The notes under the pieces were generated by a model. The model ran no database searches. It saw nothing but the letters and a program-made list of their open reading frames with translations, and was not told the DNA's origin. A program made the position numbers and the translations under genes. Shown here piece after piece: positions 1 to 6,546 of a stretch of 9,366 bases of DNA. Position 1 is the stretch's first letter. Every line of letters starts with the position of its first letter. Source of the DNA: Mogibacterium sp. (GTDB lineage Bacteria > Bacillota_A > Clostridia > Peptostreptococcales > Anaerovoracaceae); NCBI GenBank assembly GCA_017469325.1, contig JAFUGO010000159.1, positions 1 to 9,366 of the forward strand, given 5' to 3'.

Positions 1-1
1 C

Positions 2-712
2 CGCGAAATGGATCAGCTCGACTGCTGGTTCCCCGAGGTGAAGCAGCTCATCGGGCTTGAGCAGGATCCGGTATTTCATCCCGAGGGCGACGTCTGGAAT
101 CATACTATGGAAGTGATCGACAGAGCTGCCGCATTCAGAGACAAGGTCTCCGATTCTTACAGCTTCATGCTTCTGGCACTGACGCATGACTTCGGAAAGA
201 TAGTTACGACCGAGTTCGTAAAGGGACGCATCCATGCCTACGAGCATGAGATCAAAGGCATGCCTCTGGTAGAAGAGTTTGTGAGACGCATCACGGGGGA
301 GAAGGCGGTCATCGACTACGTGATCAATATGGTCCCGCTCCATATGCGTCCGAATGTCGCAGCGTACTCGAAGCCGGCGCTCAAGTCCACAAACAGGATG
401 TTCGATGCGGCCGTCTCTCCGGAGGATCTCATATGGTTTGCCGCCGCGGACAGACCGGTCTTCTCGGGAAGCGACGCTTTCTCGGGAGACAGTGACTTCC
501 TCTTCGAGAGGCTTAAAGCCTATGAAAAGACTATGGCAGCTCCTTATGTGGCGGGACGTGACCTTATAGCCGCGGGGCTCAAACCGGGTGAGGACTTTTC
601 GGAGATCCTCGCCTACGCCCACAAGCTGAGGCTCGCCGGAATACAAAAAGACTCCGCTCTTAAGCAGACGATCACATATGCGCAGAAGATGCGCCGCAAG
701 GCACAGAAGTAA
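2..712 (+). CDS. cca: CCA tRNA nucleotidyltransferase, C-terminal part (5' end outside window)
   Basis: This is the C-terminal half of an HD-type tRNA nucleotidyltransferase, the cytoplasmic enzyme family that adds or repairs the 3' CCA of tRNAs. The frame is open from the window edge. The first ATG (position 8) has no ribosome binding site and lies inside family-conserved sequence, so the real start is upstream and the nucleotidyltransferase head is missing. Numbering from that ATG, residues 24-32 (HPEGDVWNH) and the LTHDFGK motif (H60, D61) form the HD phosphohydrolase domain, with further histidines at 76, 80 and 112. Residues 180-210 (YVAGRDLIAAGLKPG onward, then AHKLRLAG) match the characteristic C-terminal element of HD-containing CCA enzymes. 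The gene ends at TAA 710-712 and is followed by an AT-rich hairpin. A stand-alone HD protein is possible but less likely, because the C-terminal element is specific to the nucleotidyltransferase family. Confidence 0.78.
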   Translation, partial: REMDQLDCWFPEVKQLIGLEQDPVFHPEGDVWNHTMEVIDRAAAFRDKVSDSYSFMLLALTHDFGKIVTTEFVKGRIHAYEHEIKGMPLVEEFVRRITGEKAVIDYVINMVPLHMRPNVAAYSKPALKSTNRMFDAAVSPEDLIWFAAADRPVFSGSDAFSGDSDFLFERLKAYEKTMAAPYVAGRDLIAAGLKPGEDFSEILAYAHKLRLAGIQKDSALKQTITYAQKMRRKAQK

Positions 713-747
713 ACAGAAGAGGTAAAACAGAAAAAGATAATAGAGCT

Positions 748-773
748 GATCCGGTTTTCAAAAAAACCGGGTC
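748..773 (+). terminator. Probable intrinsic terminator after the cca-type gene
   Basis: An 11-bp stem with one G-U pair forms between GATCCGGTTTT (748-758) and AAAACCGGGTC (763-773) around a 4-base loop. The downstream bases are T-rich but interrupted (ATTTAAGTTTG), so the U-tract is imperfect. It separates the upstream gene from the promoter that begins two bases later. Confidence 0.5.
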
Positions 774-774
774 A

Positions 775-807
775 TTTAAGTTTGATTTAATTTTCGGCTG
801 TTATCCT
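775..807 (+). promoter_or_regulatory. Regulated promoter P1 of the VTC-DUF4956 operon with tandem TTTAA operator
   Basis: Two half-sites, TTTAAG (775-780) and TTTAAT (786-791), are directly repeated with an 11-bp period. Ten bases later comes a -10-like TATCCT (802-807). No -35 hexamer is found 16-18 bp upstream of it; the repeats occupy that place. This is the geometry of OmpR/PhoB-family activator sites that replace the -35. The predicted start of transcription is near 814, giving a leader of about 18 bases that contains the AAAGGGGGT ribosome binding site (817-825). The same layout recurs at 3619-3651. Confidence 0.6.
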
Positions 808-831
808 ATTCACTGTAAAGGGGGTAACGTC

Positions 832-1701
832 ATGGGATACCAGGCGGTCTTTAAAAGATATGAACTTAAATACATGATCACCGCGGATCAGAAGGACCGG
901 ATACTTAAGGCGATGCATCCGTACATGGAGCCTGACAGATTCGGAAGATCGACAGTCAGAAACATATACTTCGACACTGACGATTTTATCCTGGCTAGGC
1001 ATTCCATAGCGAAGCCGGACTTCAAAGAAAAGCTCCGCATAAGAAGCTACGCCAGAGCGGATGCAGGAAGCACTGTATTCGTGGAGCTCAAGCGCAAGTT
1101 TGACGGCATCGTCTACAAAAGGAGGCTGGGACTGCCGGAGGCTGATGCGATGAGGTGGATGGCAGGCTCGGAAGACCCTTCGATACATAGGGAACTCGAG
1201 GCGGAATCTTCGCAGGTCGCGGAAGAGATAAGATATTTCGCGGGCCTGTACAAGGGGCTCAAGCCGGTGCTTTACCTCAGCTACGACCGCGAGGCTTACA
1301 GACTAAGGGACGGCTTGGCGGAATTTGGCGGAAGCGACGGATTCAGAGTCACCTTCGACACCAACATCCTCTGCAGGGAGACAGACCTGACGCTGGAGTC
1401 TGAAGCATACGGAAAACCGATACTCGAAGAAGGGATGTTCCTGATGGAACTCAAATGTCCGGGGGCGATACCGCTCTGGATGGTGAAGATCCTTTCTGAA
1501 GAACACATATACAAGACATCATTTTCAAAATACGGGACCGCTTACTGCCGGTTCATGAAGGAGGCATATACAAATGGAAGAACTGTTGACGAGCATATAC
1601 GAAAGCCAGGCGGTAGCGTCTATAAGCCTTACGGACTTCGCGGCTTCGTTCGCGGTATCTATGGCGCTGGGGCTGCTGATCGCAGCCGCGTACATGCATA
1701 A
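832..1701 (+). CDS. VTC-domain polyphosphate polymerase family protein
   Basis: The 289-residue product belongs to the VTC-domain family, the catalytic tunnel domain that in the yeast vacuolar transporter chaperone makes polyphosphate from ATP. Bacterial homologues are presumed to do this at the inner face of the membrane with a membrane partner. The strand motifs expected of this triphosphate-tunnel fold are visible in order: RYELKY (9-14), YFDT (46-49), KLRIRSY (67-73), VELKRKF then YKRR (84-98), RVTFDT (172-177), LMELKCPG (204-211) and FSKYG (231-235), the last carrying the conserved lysine. No SPX domain or transmembrane segment is present. The start is set by AAAGGGGGT six bases upstream of the ATG. 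The conserved domain ends near residue 240. The last 43 residues are encoded out of frame over the start of the next gene and look unconserved. Family assignment is confident; polymerase activity is inferred from the family. Confidence 0.88.
   Translation: MGYQAVFKRYELKYMITADQKDRILKAMHPYMEPDRFGRSTVRNIYFDTDDFILARHSIAKPDFKEKLRIRSYARADAGSTVFVELKRKFDGIVYKRRLGLPEADAMRWMAGSEDPSIHRELEAESSQVAEEIRYFAGLYKGLKPVLYLSYDREAYRLRDGLAEFGGSDGFRVTFDTNILCRETDLTLESEAYGKPILEEGMFLMELKCPGAIPLWMVKILSEEHIYKTSFSKYGTAYCRFMKEAYTNGRTVDEHIRKPGGSVYKPYGLRGFVRGIYGAGAADRSRVHA
1558..1564 (+). promoter_or_regulatory. Ribosome binding site setting the start of the DUF4956 gene inside the VTC gene
   Basis: A full AAGGAGG lies 9 bases before ATG 1574, within the coding sequence of the upstream gene. 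It supports a genuine start at 1574, and therefore the 128-base overlap, over any start further downstream. Confidence 0.85.
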
Positions 1702-2266
1702 CACAAGATATACAAAGAGCTTTGTGGCGACGCTCGCGATGCTGCCGGCAATCATCTGTGTGATCATCATGATGGTCAACGGAAGCGTGGGGACGGGAGT
1801 CGCGGTTGCGGGAGCCTTCAGCCTTGTAAGGTTCCGCTCGGTCCCGGGCACGGCAAAGGAGATCTGCGCGATCTTCCTGGCCATGGGCACGGGCCTGATC
1901 ACCGGAATGGGATACCTCGGGCTTGCGACGCTGTTTTCGGCAGTGCTCTCGCTCGCCATCATAATCTTCAATCATCTCGACCTCGGATCAAAGAAGAATG
2001 CTGACAGATACAAGAGCTTCAGGATCATGATACCCGAAGATCTGGACTACAGCGGAGTCTTCGATGACCTCTTCGCGGAGTATACGAGCTCATGCGAACT
2101 CGTGAATGTGAGGACGACCAACATGGGCAGCATGTTCAGGCTCACATATGATGTGATACTTAAGGACCCGGGCAGAGAGAAGGAACTTATTGATAAGCTG
2201 CGCTGCAGAAACGGTAATCTGGAGATAAATGTTTCGAGACAGGCGACGGCAGCGACTGAGCTTTAA
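1574..2266 (+). CDS. DUF4956 family membrane protein, partner of the VTC protein
   Basis: This 230-residue protein has four predicted membrane segments (about residues 24-41, 50-68, 98-116 and 118-134) and a soluble C-terminal domain (about 145-222). Between segments two and three is the stretch GAFSLVRFRSVPGTAKEI (80-97), the most recognisable block of DUF4956 proteins. The soluble tail alternates strands and helices in a way that suggests a small ferredoxin- or ACT-like fold, which is inference. DUF4956 genes are usually coupled to VTC-domain genes, and this one overlaps its partner by 128 bases, so translational coupling and a membrane complex are likely. A role in moving or anchoring the polyphosphate product is reasonable but not shown by the sequence. 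It ends at TAA 2264-2266, about 50 bases before a terminator. Confidence 0.87.
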   Translation: MEELLTSIYESQAVASISLTDFAASFAVSMALGLLIAAAYMHNTRYTKSFVATLAMLPAIICVIIMMVNGSVGTGVAVAGAFSLVRFRSVPGTAKEICAIFLAMGTGLITGMGYLGLATLFSAVLSLAIIIFNHLDLGSKKNADRYKSFRIMIPEDLDYSGVFDDLFAEYTSSCELVNVRTTNMGSMFRLTYDVILKDPGREKELIDKLRCRNGNLEINVSRQATAATEL

Positions 2267-2318
2267 AACATAGGGACAATGCAAACCTCCGGGCTGCATA
2301 CAGAGACAGGATCGTGGG

Positions 2319-2340
2319 AACGGAGCTTCGGCTCCGTTTT
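2319..2340 (+). terminator. Intrinsic terminator of the VTC-DUF4956 operon
   Basis: AACGGAGC (2319-2326) pairs with GCTCCGTT (2331-2338) around a stable TTCG tetraloop, and the 3' arm runs into TTTT ending at 2340. The T-tract is short but the 8-bp stem and UUCG loop are strong. It closes the two-gene operon. Confidence 0.8.
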
Positions 2341-2408
2341 CAGTTGCGATAAACCGCGTATTATCCGCTGAGATGTCTGTATATTAATTTATGCAAGGCT
2401 TATCGGCA

Positions 2409-2438
2409 ATGACATCCGGTGCTGCATTGTTGTAAAAT
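2409..2438 (+). promoter_or_regulatory. Candidate sigma-A-type promoter of the ATP-grasp gene
   Basis: ATGACA (2409-2414) and TAAAAT (2433-2438) are separated by 18 bp. Each differs from consensus by one base. It lies between the upstream terminator and the ribosome binding site at 2465. It lacks the TTTAA repeats of the flanking units, so this gene seems to be controlled separately. Confidence 0.4.
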
Positions 2439-2464
2439 TCTGATGTTGGGTTTTGATAAGGACT

Positions 2465-2472
2465 AAGGAGGT
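2465..2472 (+). promoter_or_regulatory. Ribosome binding site that fixes a TTG start for the ATP-grasp gene
   Basis: AAGGAGGT is seven bases before the in-frame TTG at 2480. The upstream in-frame TTG at 2453 has no ribosome binding site, and starting there would place this site inside the coding region, so 2480 is preferred. Confidence 0.8.
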
Positions 2473-2479
2473 AAAGCAA

Positions 2480-3502
2480 TTGGCATTTGCAGGATATCTG
2501 CTGAGGATGCTCAGCGGCGTAAGGTACAGCAAGTATAAAGAAGTGCTCGAAAGGGTGCAGCGTTTTTCGGGCATGAGCAAGGCGGCGATCACCGCGGACA
2601 TGATAAAATGCGCTCAAAAATACGGAGCCGGCTACTACGATTATGTGACCTTCGGCTTCTGGGATCTGACTGACGAGCAGCGCGACACTTTCCTCACAAG
2701 AGTCCGCAACAAGAAGCTGATCAGCCATTTCAACGACGATACCTACGGAGATCTGTTCGACGACAAGGAGCAGTTCAACAATCTCTTCAAAGAATATATA
2801 AAGCGCGACTTCCTGAACGTGCAGACCGCGTCGAAGGGCGAAGTGAGAGCGTTTACCGAGAAGCATAAGGTGATCTTCTGTAAGCCTCTCGACGGATCCT
2901 GCGGACACGGCTGCGTGAAGAGGGACCTCGCAGACTACGAAAGCTTCGATGAGCTTTACAGGGAGCTACTCCGCGATGATACGGGACTCATCGAGCAGGT
3001 GCTCGAGCAGCATCCTGACAATGCGAAAGTTTATCCATACGCGATGAACTGCCTCAGGATCATCACAGTGGTAGACAGGCAGAGAGTTCCGCATGTCATA
3101 TTCGCTACGCAGAAGTTCGGACTGAACGGACGTGTGGTGGACAACTACGGTTTCGGTACGCGCGTAGACCTCGAGACGGGCAGGATCTGCTCGCCGGGCG
3201 TCAGCGGCGACGGCTCGATGGGCATCACCTATGATGAGCATCCGCTGACGGGTTACAAACTGGTAGGCCACCGGGTGCCGATGTTCAAAGAAGCCTGCGA
3301 GCTTGCAAAGAAGGCGGCGCTCGTGGTGCCGCAGGTCAGATACGTGGGGTGGGACATAGGCATCACTCCTGACGGTCCGGCCATTGTCGAGGGCAACAAC
3401 TACTCAGCTCACGACTTCTGGCAGCTGCCGGCGCAGACTCCTGAGAAGACCGGGATACTGCCGGTATTTGAGTCGATCGAGCCGGACCTCAAGGTCCGCT
3501 AG
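2480..3502 (+). CDS. Sugar-transfer-associated ATP-grasp protein (ATPgrasp_ST family)
   Basis: The product has 340 residues when started at TTG 2480 and looks like an ATP-grasp enzyme of the sugar-transfer-associated group, often found in cell-surface polysaccharide loci. Such enzymes use ATP to join a carboxylate to an amine or similar nucleophile; the substrates of this group are not established. In this numbering the nucleotide-binding block is FCKPLDGSCGHG (about 133-144), followed by LIEQVLEQH (170-178), the LRIIT strand (192-196) and the metal/ATP site GWDIGITPDGPAIVEGNN (290-307), in which D292, E304 and N306 are plausible metal ligands. There is no signal peptide, so it acts in the cytoplasm. 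It stands between two units that share an operator but has its own candidate promoter and strong terminator. In related loci a CotH kinase gene often occupies this neighbourhood; a functional link to the flanking genes is therefore only suggested. Confidence 0.82.
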   Translation: MAFAGYLLRMLSGVRYSKYKEVLERVQRFSGMSKAAITADMIKCAQKYGAGYYDYVTFGFWDLTDEQRDTFLTRVRNKKLISHFNDDTYGDLFDDKEQFNNLFKEYIKRDFLNVQTASKGEVRAFTEKHKVIFCKPLDGSCGHGCVKRDLADYESFDELYRELLRDDTGLIEQVLEQHPDNAKVYPYAMNCLRIITVVDRQRVPHVIFATQKFGLNGRVVDNYGFGTRVDLETGRICSPGVSGDGSMGITYDEHPLTGYKLVGHRVPMFKEACELAKKAALVVPQVRYVGWDIGITPDGPAIVEGNNYSAHDFWQLPAQTPEKTGILPVFESIEPDLKVR

Positions 3503-3567
3503 GCTCAGGACTGCAGACGCAGCAGACGCGCCGAGGCGTGCCGGCAGATCATATATAAAGATAAGAG

Positions 3568-3613
3568 AAGACTTGCATTACGGTGAATGATCCACCGGGG
3601 CAAGTCTTTTTTT
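3568..3613 (+). terminator. Strong intrinsic terminator after the ATP-grasp gene
   Basis: AAGACTTGC (3568-3576) pairs with GCAAGTCTT (3600-3608), and the 3' arm runs into seven Ts (3607-3613). Inside the stem a second pairing, CGGTG (3581-3585) with CACCG (3593-3597), closes a 7-base loop. The element ends just before the operator of the next promoter. Confidence 0.9.
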
Positions 3614-3618
3614 CGTTG

Positions 3619-3651
3619 TTTAAATCTCATTTAAGCTTGACGCGTTATCTT
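3619..3651 (+). promoter_or_regulatory. Regulated promoter P2 of the Cthe_2159-type gene, same architecture as P1
   Basis: TTTAAA (3619-3624) and TTTAAG (3630-3635) are direct repeats on an 11-bp period. Exactly 10 bp later is TATCTT (3646-3651). The 17-base operator matches that at 775-791 at 13 positions (consensus TTTAARTYTSATTTAAK), and the spacing to the -10 is identical. No -35 hexamer lies at the proper distance. The TTGACG at 3637 is only 3 bp from the -10 and cannot serve as a -35. The predicted transcript starts near 3658, leaving a leader of about 98 bases. Confidence 0.6.
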
Positions 3652-3676
3652 ATGGCTGTAAACAGAGAAAAGGCTT

Positions 3677-3699
3677 CGCGTCAGACCAAAGGTGACGCG
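3677..3699 (+). other. Hairpin in the leader of the Cthe_2159-type gene
   Basis: CGCGTCA (3677-3683) and TGACGCG (3693-3699) form a perfect 7-bp stem with a 9-base loop. It lies in the predicted leader, well upstream of the start codon. There is no T-tract, so it is not a terminator. It may stabilise the mRNA or bind a regulator, but its role is unknown. No known riboswitch class is recognised here. Confidence 0.4.
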
Positions 3700-3755
3700 G
3701 AGGATCAGAGATAACACTTCAGGGCCGCAAGGCTGCAGAAAGAAGAGGCACAGAC

Positions 3756-5564
3756 ATGAACAGCAACAAAGATACAGATTACAGAAACAGGACGTATGAA
3801 GACGCGGGGGTAGATATCGCGTTTGCCCGCAAGGCGCTCATATCCATGATTGCGCTCCTGCTGGCCCTGGTGATCACACTAACCGGATGCGGAGCTTCGG
3901 CAGGCACGGCATCAGGCGGTGACGGCTCGGCCGCTATCGTTGCGACAGAGGCGGCAGAGACATCGGGAGCATCCAAGGCGGATCAGTTCACAGAACGAGA
4001 CCTTTCGGGCGAGTATGACAAAAGCGAAGCAGAGACCATCACACTCAGCAGAAGCTCGGCGAAGACTTCGGCATCTTCAGGCGTCACTATCGACGGGAGC
4101 ACCGTAACTATCACGGAAGAGGGCGTATACATCGTGAGCGGATCTCTGAGCGACGGACAGATAGTAGTCGACGCGGATGAGTCAGCAAAGGTACAGATTG
4201 TCCTCAATAACGTATCGGTCACGAGCAGCGACTCGGCAGCTCTCTATGTAAAATCGGCAGACAAGGTATTCGTGACACTCGCGGACGGGACTAAGAACAC
4301 TCTCGCCAACGGCGGAAGCTTCGTTGCTGACGGAGACACCAATGTCGACGGAGCCATCTTCGCCAAGGATGACATCACGATCAACGGAAGCGGAAGCCTG
4401 ACGGTAAGCTCTCCTGCGGGCCACGGCATCGTCGGAAAGGACGATGTTAAGATCGCGGGCGGCAATATTATCATCGAGGCGGCGAAGCACGGCGTGCAGG
4501 CAAACGACAGCGTAAGAGTAGCTGAGGCTGATATCAACATAACAGCCGGCACGGACGGCATACACGTATCGGATGACGCGGATGAAGAGGAAGGAACTGA
4601 ATCCGACAGCTACTTCTACATCGCGGACGGTTCGGTCACGATCTCGGCAGGCGATGACGGGATACATGCGGACGCTCAGGCGATCATCGAAGGCGGCACA
4701 GTTACAGTTACAGAATCGTATGAGGGCATCGAAGCTCTTGACATAGACATCATAGGAGGCAAGGTCGATGTGACCGCAAGCGATGACGGCATCAACGCCG
4801 CGGGCGGAAGCACTTCGAACGGAAGCGACACTTCGACAGATACCTTCGGATCCGACGACTGGTTCGGCGGCAAAGGCGGCGGCTTCAATGACGGCGGCTC
4901 AAACGGAAGCATCGATATAAGCGGCGGAGCTGTGTCGGTGAAGGCAGGAGGAGACGGGATCGATGCCAACGGCAGCATCACTGTCAGCGGCGGATACACG
5001 GTTGTGACAGGACCTACCCAGGGCGACACTTCGGTCCTGGATTATAACTCGACAGCAACAATAACAGGCGGTACGTTCATCGGAACAGGCGGAGCCGGTA
5101 TGGCAGTGAATTTCACGAGCGCTGAGCAGGGCCTCATTGCGGTAAGCACAGGCAACCAGTCGGCGGGAAGCAGCGTGAAGCTGACCGACGAATCAGGAGC
5201 CGAGATCGCAGAGATCGAGCCTGAACTCGACTACGCGGTAGTCTACATAAGCACAGCGGATATGACTCAGGGCAGCACATATACCCTGACAGCCGGAAGC
5301 TACAGCGAGAGCATCACTCTCAGCGACATGATCTACAGCAACCTCACGGGAGGTATGAATGGCGGCGGCCTTGGGGGAGGCGGTCCCCGAGGCGGAATGA
5401 ATGACGGAACTGAGATGAACGGCGGCGGAATGCCTGAAGGAATGGAAGAAGGCGCAGGACGCGGCGGAATGCGCGGAGGCCACGGCGGCGGGATGCGTCA
5501 GGAAGCCGGAAGCGGATCACAGGCTGGCGATCCGGCGCAGAGCCTGACAAATGAGAACGCTTAA
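3756..5564 (+). CDS. Cthe_2159-type carbohydrate-binding beta-helix lipoprotein
   Basis: The 602-residue product appears to be a secreted lipoprotein of the Cthe_2159 (carbohydrate-binding domain) family, whose Clostridium thermocellum founder is a polysaccharide-binding parallel beta-helix. A hydrophobic stretch (about 27-43) ends in the lipobox LTGC, giving lipid-modified C45. The preceding n-region of about 25 residues is long and includes several acidic residues. Residues 46-85 form a Ser/Ala/Gly linker. From about 110 to 450 are helix coils with repeated motifs: HGIVG (223), HGVQAN (245), DGIH (267), DGIHAD (301), DGINAA (344) and DGIDANG (400). A Gly/Ser insert (352-384) interrupts the coils. 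The tail (531-582) is rich in Gly and Met. The start is supported by AGAGG seven bases upstream. The shared operator with the VTC operon suggests co-regulation. Substrate and exact role are not visible. Confidence 0.85.
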   Translation: MNSNKDTDYRNRTYEDAGVDIAFARKALISMIALLLALVITLTGCGASAGTASGGDGSAAIVATEAAETSGASKADQFTERDLSGEYDKSEAETITLSRSSAKTSASSGVTIDGSTVTITEEGVYIVSGSLSDGQIVVDADESAKVQIVLNNVSVTSSDSAALYVKSADKVFVTLADGTKNTLANGGSFVADGDTNVDGAIFAKDDITINGSGSLTVSSPAGHGIVGKDDVKIAGGNIIIEAAKHGVQANDSVRVAEADINITAGTDGIHVSDDADEEEGTESDSYFYIADGSVTISAGDDGIHADAQAIIEGGTVTVTESYEGIEALDIDIIGGKVDVTASDDGINAAGGSTSNGSDTSTDTFGSDDWFGGKGGGFNDGGSNGSIDISGGAVSVKAGGDGIDANGSITVSGGYTVVTGPTQGDTSVLDYNSTATITGGTFIGTGGAGMAVNFTSAEQGLIAVSTGNQSAGSSVKLTDESGAEIAEIEPELDYAVVYISTADMTQGSTYTLTAGSYSESITLSDMIYSNLTGGMNGGGLGGGGPRGGMNDGTEMNGGGMPEGMEEGAGRGGMRGGHGGGMRQEAGSGSQAGDPAQSLTNENA

Positions 5565-6097
5565 CGGAGCGCTCTCATAGCAAGAGTCGATGCAATTCCG
5601 ACAAGGATACCGGCGGCGATGCCGCTGAACAAAAGAACAGGAAAATAGAAGAATATGCGGAGGTCCTCGATCAGGGCGGCGGCCACAAGAAGCTGCCCCA
5701 TGTTATGCAGGACGCCCGCAGCCATACTAACACCGGTCACTGAAAAGAGGCCGGTTTTTTTGAGCAGGATCATCCCGGTAAGACTGACTGCCGCTCCCGC
5801 AAGAGCGTACAGCATACCGAAAGCACCGTTGAACAGAAGCCCGGCCAGCACCACGCGGATCACGCTTACGGCAACAGCGTCCTTCGCCCCGAACTTATAC
5901 AGAGCGACCACTGTGACCACGTTCGCGATGCCAAGTTTGATGCCGGGTATTCCCGGGTTATATGGTATAATGGCTTCGACATACGAAAAGATAAGGGCAA
6001 GAGTGGCCATCAGGCCGACTCTGGCGATGAAGGAAGAACTCAGGGCTGAGCGTGATGCGCTTCGACGGTCCGCTTTTTTACGAGGTGACTGAGTCAT
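5561..6097 (-). CDS. Gx transporter family membrane protein (HepT component-I-like, EetB-like)
   Basis: The 178-residue product is an integral membrane protein of the Gx transporter family, annotated in older databases as heptaprenyl diphosphate synthase component I. After a basic N-terminus (RKKADRRSASR) it has about five hydrophobic segments. It carries the family signature IPYNPGIPGIKLGIANVVTVVALY (about residues 44-67, split here only by description), in which the proline/glycine block precedes a substrate-binding-type loop. Its size and fold resemble the S components of energy-coupling factor transporters, which is inference. The start at 6097 has AAGGAGG (6104-6110) five bases upstream and lies 20 bases inside the preceding NusG-II gene, so the two are co-translated. 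Its stop overlaps by four bases the stop of the convergent beta-helix lipoprotein gene, with no room for a terminator between them. A prenyl synthase role is unlikely. Confidence 0.85.
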   Translation of the reverse strand: MTQSPRKKADRRSASRSALSSSFIARVGLMATLALIFSYVEAIIPYNPGIPGIKLGIANVVTVVALYKFGAKDAVAVSVIRVVLAGLLFNGAFGMLYALAGAAVSLTGMILLKKTGLFSVTGVSMAAGVLHNMGQLLVAAALIEDLRIFFYFPVLLFSGIAAGILVGIASTLAMRALR

Positions 6098-6530
6098 AGC
6101 TGCCTCCTTCCCCGGAACCGCCGGACTCTATCCGGACAACGAGCCTGTTCGGCAGGCAGACGATACTTTCGCCTGTCCCACTGATAGCTCCGTGCTTTAC
6201 GCATACCTGATTCTTGCATGAAGCTTCGGTCACGGACACGGTGCCTCCGCTGATCTCAACGACATTGTAGTAGTCATACTGATCGGAAGGAGACGCATCC
6301 TTATCCGCGGCAGACGAGTCGCTGCTTATCTGCTTCGGCGCAGGCACAACAACAGTGCGGTCCTCTGACAGAGGATATCTCGCGTAAAGATCACCGCCTG
6401 ATTCGATGATGACCCGGGCGTCTGCTCCGGCATCGGAATGCGAAAGCGAGAGCGCGGCGGAAGCTGCCAGACCCGTCAGGACCAGCACGATGAATAATAT
6501 GATGTCTGCTTTCCGTATGTACTGCTTCAT
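6078..6530 (-). CDS. NusG domain II-containing membrane-anchored protein (EetA-like)
   Basis: The 150-residue product has an N-terminal membrane anchor (about residues 9-28) after MKQYIRK, and then an exported NusG domain II (DUF1312). It is unrelated in role to the elongation factor NusG. The signature is complete: SCKNQVCVKHG (104-114) and ESIVCLPNRLVV (121-132), with cysteines 105, 110 and 125. I chose ATG 6530 because the short basic N-terminus plus one anchor is the family form. An upstream ATG at 6638 would add 36 residues with a second hydrophobic stretch and run over the divergent apbE start. No clear ribosome binding site precedes 6530. The gene overlaps the Gx transporter gene by 20 bases. 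This pair is often found beside ApbE, Rnf or flavin-based electron transfer genes, and here apbE is divergent. Confidence 0.82.
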   Translation of the reverse strand: MKQYIRKADIILFIVLVLTGLAASAALSLSHSDAGADARVIIESGGDLYARYPLSEDRTVVVPAPKQISSDSSAADKDASPSDQYDYYNVVEISGGTVSVTEASCKNQVCVKHGAISGTGESIVCLPNRLVVRIESGGSGEGGSYDSVTS

Positions 6531-6537
6531 AGTGATT

Positions 6538-6546
6538 ATTGTACCA
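6538..6546 (-). promoter_or_regulatory. Candidate extended -10 promoter for the NusG-II/Gx operon
   Basis: On the minus strand TGG immediately precedes TACAAT (6543 down to 6538), which fits an extended -10. No good -35 is visible 16-18 bp away. The predicted transcription start is at or next to position 6531, only a base from ATG 6530, which would make the mRNA nearly leaderless. The whole divergent gap to apbE is 46 bases. Confidence 0.3.

Noticed and set aside
1525..1975. Two overlapping minus-strand frames of 140-148 codons across the DUF4956 gene
   Set aside because: Both are antisense to a gene with clear family sequence and membrane segments, and neither has a start signal.
2270..2300. 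TAGGGACA and the ATGCA...TGCAT pairing after the DUF4956 gene as another REP-like copy
   Set aside because: The complementary TGTCCCTA arm is missing and the ATGCA stem is short with mismatches.
2453..2479. Upstream TTG start for the ATP-grasp gene
   Set aside because: It has no ribosome binding site and would put the perfect AAGGAGGT (2465-2472) inside the coding region; TTG 2480 is better placed.
3652..3714. A 20-codon ORF (ATG to TAA) in the region before the beta-helix lipoprotein gene
   Set aside because: Its ATG lies directly after the predicted -10 and so before the predicted transcription start, and it has no ribosome binding site.
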